Source: Gavia stellata
Lineage: Eukaryota > Chordata > Aves > Gaviiformes > Gaviidae
Assembly: GCF_030936135.1 (NCBI RefSeq)
Contig: NC_082597.1
Location: forward strand, 78,846,495 to 78,910,494
DNA: 64,000 nucleotides
Direction of reading: 5' to 3'
The translations under genes were made by a program, and so were the position numbers. Below the pieces are notes generated by a model that saw only the letters and a list, made by a program, of their open reading frames with translations, searched no databases and was not told the DNA's origin. Every line of letters starts with the position of its first letter. Positions within the stretch are counted from its first letter, which is position 1. Below, piece by piece: positions 62,210 through 64,000 of this stretch.

Positions 62210-64000
62210 ATTTTGTTATTTTTATCTGTTCCCTACCCTGTTCAAACAGTGCATTCAAACTAAAGGATGGTCTGCTAGGCCACATCTGCTCTAAGAGGAG
62301 GAAAACATTGTAATAATTTTTAAACTTGATTGTTTTTTCTAAAAAGTACTAGTAGATTCAGTAGTAGGTTGTTTGACTATTGTGTCTCAGGCTTAACTAT
62401 GGTATTTACATTATCCATGCGTTTAGAAATCAATTTCTGGAAAGGTATCACAATTTAAAATATAACGCTACTTTATGCAACTTGGTCAGAGCAGAATGCT
62501 GCCTGACATAGATCACAAGTGATACACACTTAGCAGATTGTATGGAAGGGAAAAAAAAGACCTAGACAGAAAGTTTTGGTTTTGTTTGTAGTTTGGTTTT
62601 GCTTGTTGTTTTTTTTTTTGTGTTGGTTTTAAAAAGCAAAAAAAGCAGCCAGACACAAAAGCAAGCAAAGAGAAAGAAATGGACCAGTTCATCAGAAACA
62701 CTGCTTTTATTTCCTGAATAGCAGGAACAAGAAGAGAAGATTTCAATAGTTACCGAGGTGATTATAGCATTGAGGCGTGACACAGAAATGGATTGTGTGC
62801 TATAGTAAATGGGGAAAAGTATGGGGGAAAGTATTCCTACATACACCGTCACTCATTAAAAATAACAGGGAAAATTTAAGGGCAGTGTGCCTCTAAAGGA
62901 GAGTGTAGGGAGAGTTTACAGATGTGATGGAAGAGGGGGGGAAAAGCAGACATGCACCAAACAAAACCGAGAAAAATCTCAGCTTGTGCAGGGTAATTCA
63001 AGGACACAGTTTGCTTCCTGTCTTTATGGTTACAGAATTGACTTAGCAACGGAATAGTCAGTCAATGACATTTGAAAAATGGGCAAGTGAAACACATGGG
63101 AAGAAAATACGGAGAAGCAATGTAAGAAACTAACTGCACAAGAGAAATGGATGATGGAGATAACCAGAAAATGAAATCCACAAGGGAAAGAGATGACATA
63201 GAGAGGACTCAAAAAAGTGTTAGAAGACTTAATGATCTAAAACAGAAGAAAGAATGAAAGAGAGATGAGATATTCAGCTAAACATCCAAGACCTCTAAGA
63301 TTGTGAACCCTTAATAAAAATAGGCCATTTATGAGACTAGATCTTGAAATAAGTATGTGTAGCTTGCCAGAATCTGGGATGTAAACCTGGGGTAAAAATA
63401 CCCTGATGATATAGGCATGGAGTCCGCTGATTGTTCTTTGTATCAGGGTAAGTGATAACTTCTGAATTCTGGTGATTGAAGATGACCACACCAAGCTAAG
63501 TAGGAAAGATGTTTAAAGAAACTGAGGCTGAGGTAAACTCTAATGAGTTATTCTCACCTTTGTGAAAATAATGAAGAATGCATGGTTTTCAAGATAGCTA
63601 CTATTAGGAGGATTTTGAGATGTTTGAAGGAAGCATTCTTTGAAAGGAGACTGTTCAAACAGGTCTGTTTGCATTCCTTGAAAGGGGACTCTTTTCAAAC
63701 AGGTCTGTTTGCTCAGCTGAAATAGTGGCCCTGTGGGATCAGGCTGATACGGCTACTTACCGTTTTTAACCAGGTAATAACAACAGGAGTTTGGAAAAGG
63801 CCATCATGTTAATCCCTCTAGATGGAAAGAAAGAAGAAAATTAAGTAAGGAGAATACAAAAACACGTAAAGAAGCATCTTGGGATAGGGTGACCCAGAGC
63901 AAAAAGATACGTCCCAGTTTTAGTACATTAATACAACTGGAACTAGTTGCAGTATGGATAGAAACTAGGTAGAAAAGCAGTGTGGCTGGAATACAGAAAC
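62210..64000. other. Intergenic region downstream of RIBC2
   Basis: No exon, RNA gene or recognised transposon seen. It contains a GT/T-rich low-complexity stretch (62575-62640), purine-rich sequence near 63000-63250 and the tandem duplication at 63633-63710. Confidence 0.6.
63633..63710 (+). repeat. Two-copy tandem repeat, 38 and 40 bp
   Basis: Units 63633-63670 and 63671-63710 share GCATTC(T/C)TTGAAAGG and TTCAAACAGGTCTGTTT, differing by two substitutions, a two-base gap and one further change. Confidence 0.9.

Noticed and set aside
1-64000. CRISPR arrays, tRNA or rRNA genes, viral or toxin genes
   Set aside because: I looked for regularly spaced repeats, cloverleaf-type sequence and viral-type coding regions and saw none; the only mobile DNA recognised is CR1.

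Overview
The window is ordinary nuclear DNA of a bird. The evidence is spliced genes with GT-AG introns, several 5'-truncated CR1 retrotransposons (the dominant LINE family of birds), one CpG island, and a gene order FAM118A(+) - SMC1B(-) - RIBC2(+) that is also found on human 22q13. I saw no bacterial-type operon, phage, CRISPR array, rRNA or tRNA. Gene names rest on protein similarity recalled from the families; no database search was run.

Layout. (1) 1-8540: the 3' part of FAM118A on the + strand. Three coding exons are certain (621-906, 4274-4306, 5568-5651); the last exon is ambiguous (5831 or 7084). A broken CR1 copy (about 2485-4187) sits in the intron before the 33-nt exon. (2) About 8500-46592: the complete SMC1B gene on the - strand. 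I could place 25 coding exons, all with GT-AG borders and matching phases, giving a predicted 1238-residue protein with Walker A, LSGGE signature and Walker B intact. Its introns hold three CR1 fragments (one almost fills intron 10), a G-quadruplex-type cytosine tract, and much AT-rich sequence with no recognisable content. (3) 46593-46992: a 400-bp head-to-head interval inside a CpG island (about 46230-47560), the likely shared promoter of SMC1B and RIBC2. (4) 46993-62136: complete RIBC2 on the + strand, seven coding exons, 379 residues, with one CR1 3' end in intron 1, a local duplication in intron 4 and a GC-rich patch in intron 5. (5) 62210-64000: intergenic, no gene seen; one tandem duplication.

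How the genes relate. SMC1B is the meiosis-specific SMC1 subunit of cohesin; RIBC2 is a ribbon protein of the axonemal doublet microtubules in cilia and sperm flagella. They share a start region and both are expected to be expressed in testis. FAM118A is a SIR2-like domain protein that converges on SMC1B; the two 3' ends appear to meet at an AT-rich element near 8511-8526 carrying AATAAA on both strands.

I did not find a previously undescribed system. The points most worth a second look are three substitutions at normally conserved glycines in an otherwise intact SMC1B, the bidirectional promoter, the back-to-back poly(A) signals, and the unresolved FAM118A C-terminus.
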